The notes under the pieces were generated by a model. The model saw nothing but the letters and a program-made list of their open reading frames with translations, searched no databases and was not told the DNA's origin. A stretch of DNA of 8,348 nt from a bacterium (GTDB lineage: Bacteria; Latescibacterota; UBA2968). Below are positions 7,356 to 8,348 of this stretch, in pieces. Location: assembly GCA_027296045.1 (NCBI GenBank), contig JAPUJS010000650.1:1-8348 (forward strand), given 5' to 3'. A program made the translations under genes and the position numbers. How positions within the stretch are numbered: the first letter of the stretch is position 1; each line of letters starts with the position of its first letter.

Positions 7356-7488
7356 GATTAAAAGAGGAAAAATAGAGGGTTGCGTTGATTTTTATTATTT
7401 GTCGGCAGGCTAGAAAAAACTGGAAGGAGAAGACAGGCGGTCCGCTAGACAGGACGTGTTGATCGGGGCAAACAGGGGATTTTCATGG

Positions 7489-8187
7489 TTATTTTCTGCG
7501 GGTTTGATTAATTTGCTCCCGGGTTTTGGTGAGCAGACTGTCCACCTGGGCCTGGGTTTGACGATTTTTTGCTCGCCGGCGTTCAATGCGTTCCATGGCC
7601 AGACGACGGTCCAGAAAGGCCCCGCCACCATAGCCCAGAAGGGCCATGCCGGCGGTTCCACCAGCCAGGGTTGTCCAGAATGCAAACTGGGCCAGGGTGG
7701 GGCGGTGAACGGACAGGTCTGTGTTGGAAGGGGAAATACGGTCCTGGACCCAGGTCGCCGTTAAAAAACTGAGCCCCAATCCCAAAAGTCCCACATTCAT
7801 CAAATAATTTCGCTTGTGCCTGGTCCGTGCATTGACCCGAATTTCCTCGCTGGATATAAATTTTCTCTGACTGTCCAGGGTACCCGCTGCTTTTACCTGG
7901 ACCACATCTTTCCAGAGAATGGTTGTACCGAATTTCTCTGTTTTTACCGGACTTTTTTTACTGATTTGGGTAGGCGTACGGATGACTACTACCGCCCGGT
8001 CCAGATAGACGATTCGACCGGAATGTGTGGTGCCGTCCTGGGTGACAATTTTTACTCCGTCCCCGATTCGAAGTTTTTCCGGGAAAGGGGCACGGAGTAT
8101 GACATTTTGGGTGCAACTGACAAAAAGCAGCAGGAAGCTAAGAGCAGCGGCGAGTGTTTTCAGGCCTGGAGGTTGATAGCGGTCCAT
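7489..8187 (-). CDS. Unrecognised predicted lipoprotein with SH3/Sm-like barrel region and two hydrophobic segments
   Basis: A 232-residue protein whose family I cannot name. The N-terminus is a signal sequence ending in LLLFVSC, with Cys25 as the probable lipidated residue. This is an imperfect lipobox with Phe at -3. Residues 37-72 (GDGVKIVTQDG, then SGRIVYLDRAVVVIRT) and 87-100 (GTTILWKDVVQVKA) resemble the small beta-barrel pattern 'GDxVxVxxxDGxxxxGxVxxLD...IxxxDVxxV' of many envelope hypotheticals. Two hydrophobic stretches follow, 129-147 and 167-188, the second rich in glycine (GGTAGMALLGYGGG). A long charged helix (190-232) ends the protein. A lipid anchor plus two possible membrane helices is an odd mixture. 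It is transcribed in the same direction as wza, with 238 bases and a separate promoter between them, so a role in the export machinery is a guess from position only. ATG 8187 has a weak AGG ten bases upstream. The flank 8188-8348 shows no supportable gene. Confidence 0.75.
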   Translation of the reverse strand: MDRYQPPGLKTLAAALSFLLLFVSCTQNVILRAPFPEKLRIGDGVKIVTQDGTTHSGRIVYLDRAVVVIRTPTQISKKSPVKTEKFGTTILWKDVVQVKAAGTLDSQRKFISSEEIRVNARTRHKRNYLMNVGLLGLGLSFLTATWVQDRISPSNTDLSVHRPTLAQFAFWTTLAGGTAGMALLGYGGGAFLDRRLAMERIERRRAKNRQTQAQVDSLLTKTREQINQTRRK

Positions 8188-8348
8188 GGGTATAAACCTA
8201 TTAAAAATAAAAATTTGAAGTTTTTTTTCGCAGATGCCAACAGAGCGTCAGGAGGTACAGGCTACCAAGGACTACCATTTGAAGGGCACGAAACGGGTAC
8301 GAGAGCCAGAAAATATTCAGGTTTTTTATTCATGTAATTTGTGATAAA

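Noticed and set aside
7436..7453. GCGGTCCGC palindrome flanked by AGACAGG copies, as a terminator for the lipoprotein gene
   Set aside because: The palindrome has four pairs around a single base, so it cannot form a stable RNA hairpin, and no U-run follows directly.
8262..8333. Small minus-strand frame of 23 codons starting MNKKPEYFLALV upstream of the lipoprotein gene
   Set aside because: There is no Shine-Dalgarno, the length is within chance, and there is no known leader-peptide feature.

Overview
The window is part of an exopolysaccharide or capsule locus of the Wzx/Wzy-dependent type. All recognised genes lie on the minus strand, so the locus reads from high to low coordinates. An outer-membrane export protein, a predicted lipoprotein and a peptidoglycan-binding SPOR domain point to a diderm (Gram-negative) bacterium. 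The phylum cannot be fixed from this window. Shine-Dalgarno sequences are weak or absent at most starts. The wza-like gene, with a good AAAGGGG, is the exception.

Layout in transcription order: (1) an unrecognised predicted lipoprotein with a small beta-barrel-like region and two hydrophobic segments (8187-7489); (2) a wza-like gene for a periplasmic/outer-membrane export protein with a Poly_export domain and two SLBB domains (7250-6024), preceded by a good sigma70-type promoter and a 10-bp-period direct repeat; (3) a wzc-like gene for a chain-length regulator fused to a bacterial tyrosine kinase (5932-3290), with an unusual C-terminal extension made of a third membrane helix and a Pro-rich linker; (4) a SPOR domain in the same reading frame directly after the wzc TAA stop (codons 3289-2966); (5) a second promoter-like site, then a polytopic polymerase/ligase of the O-antigen ligase family (2753-1290); (6) a Wzx-type flippase running off the left edge (1242 to below 1). 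The 161 bases to the right of the lipoprotein gene (8188-8348) and the remaining gaps hold no gene I can support.

How the genes fit together: the flippase moves lipid-linked repeat units across the inner membrane and the Wzy-type enzyme polymerises them in the periplasm. The Wzc-like kinase controls chain length through tyrosine phosphorylation, and the Wza-like protein carries polymer through the outer envelope. Glycosyltransferases are not in the window and probably lie beyond the left edge.

The most notable point is that wzc and the SPOR domain form one continuous reading frame interrupted by a single TAA. The first SPOR strand lies upstream of the only usable start codon after that stop. 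The frame therefore looks like a kinase-TM-linker-SPOR fusion that has either been broken by a recent nonsense change (or sequence error) or is expressed by readthrough. Such a fusion would tie capsule export machinery to peptidoglycan, possibly at the division septum.
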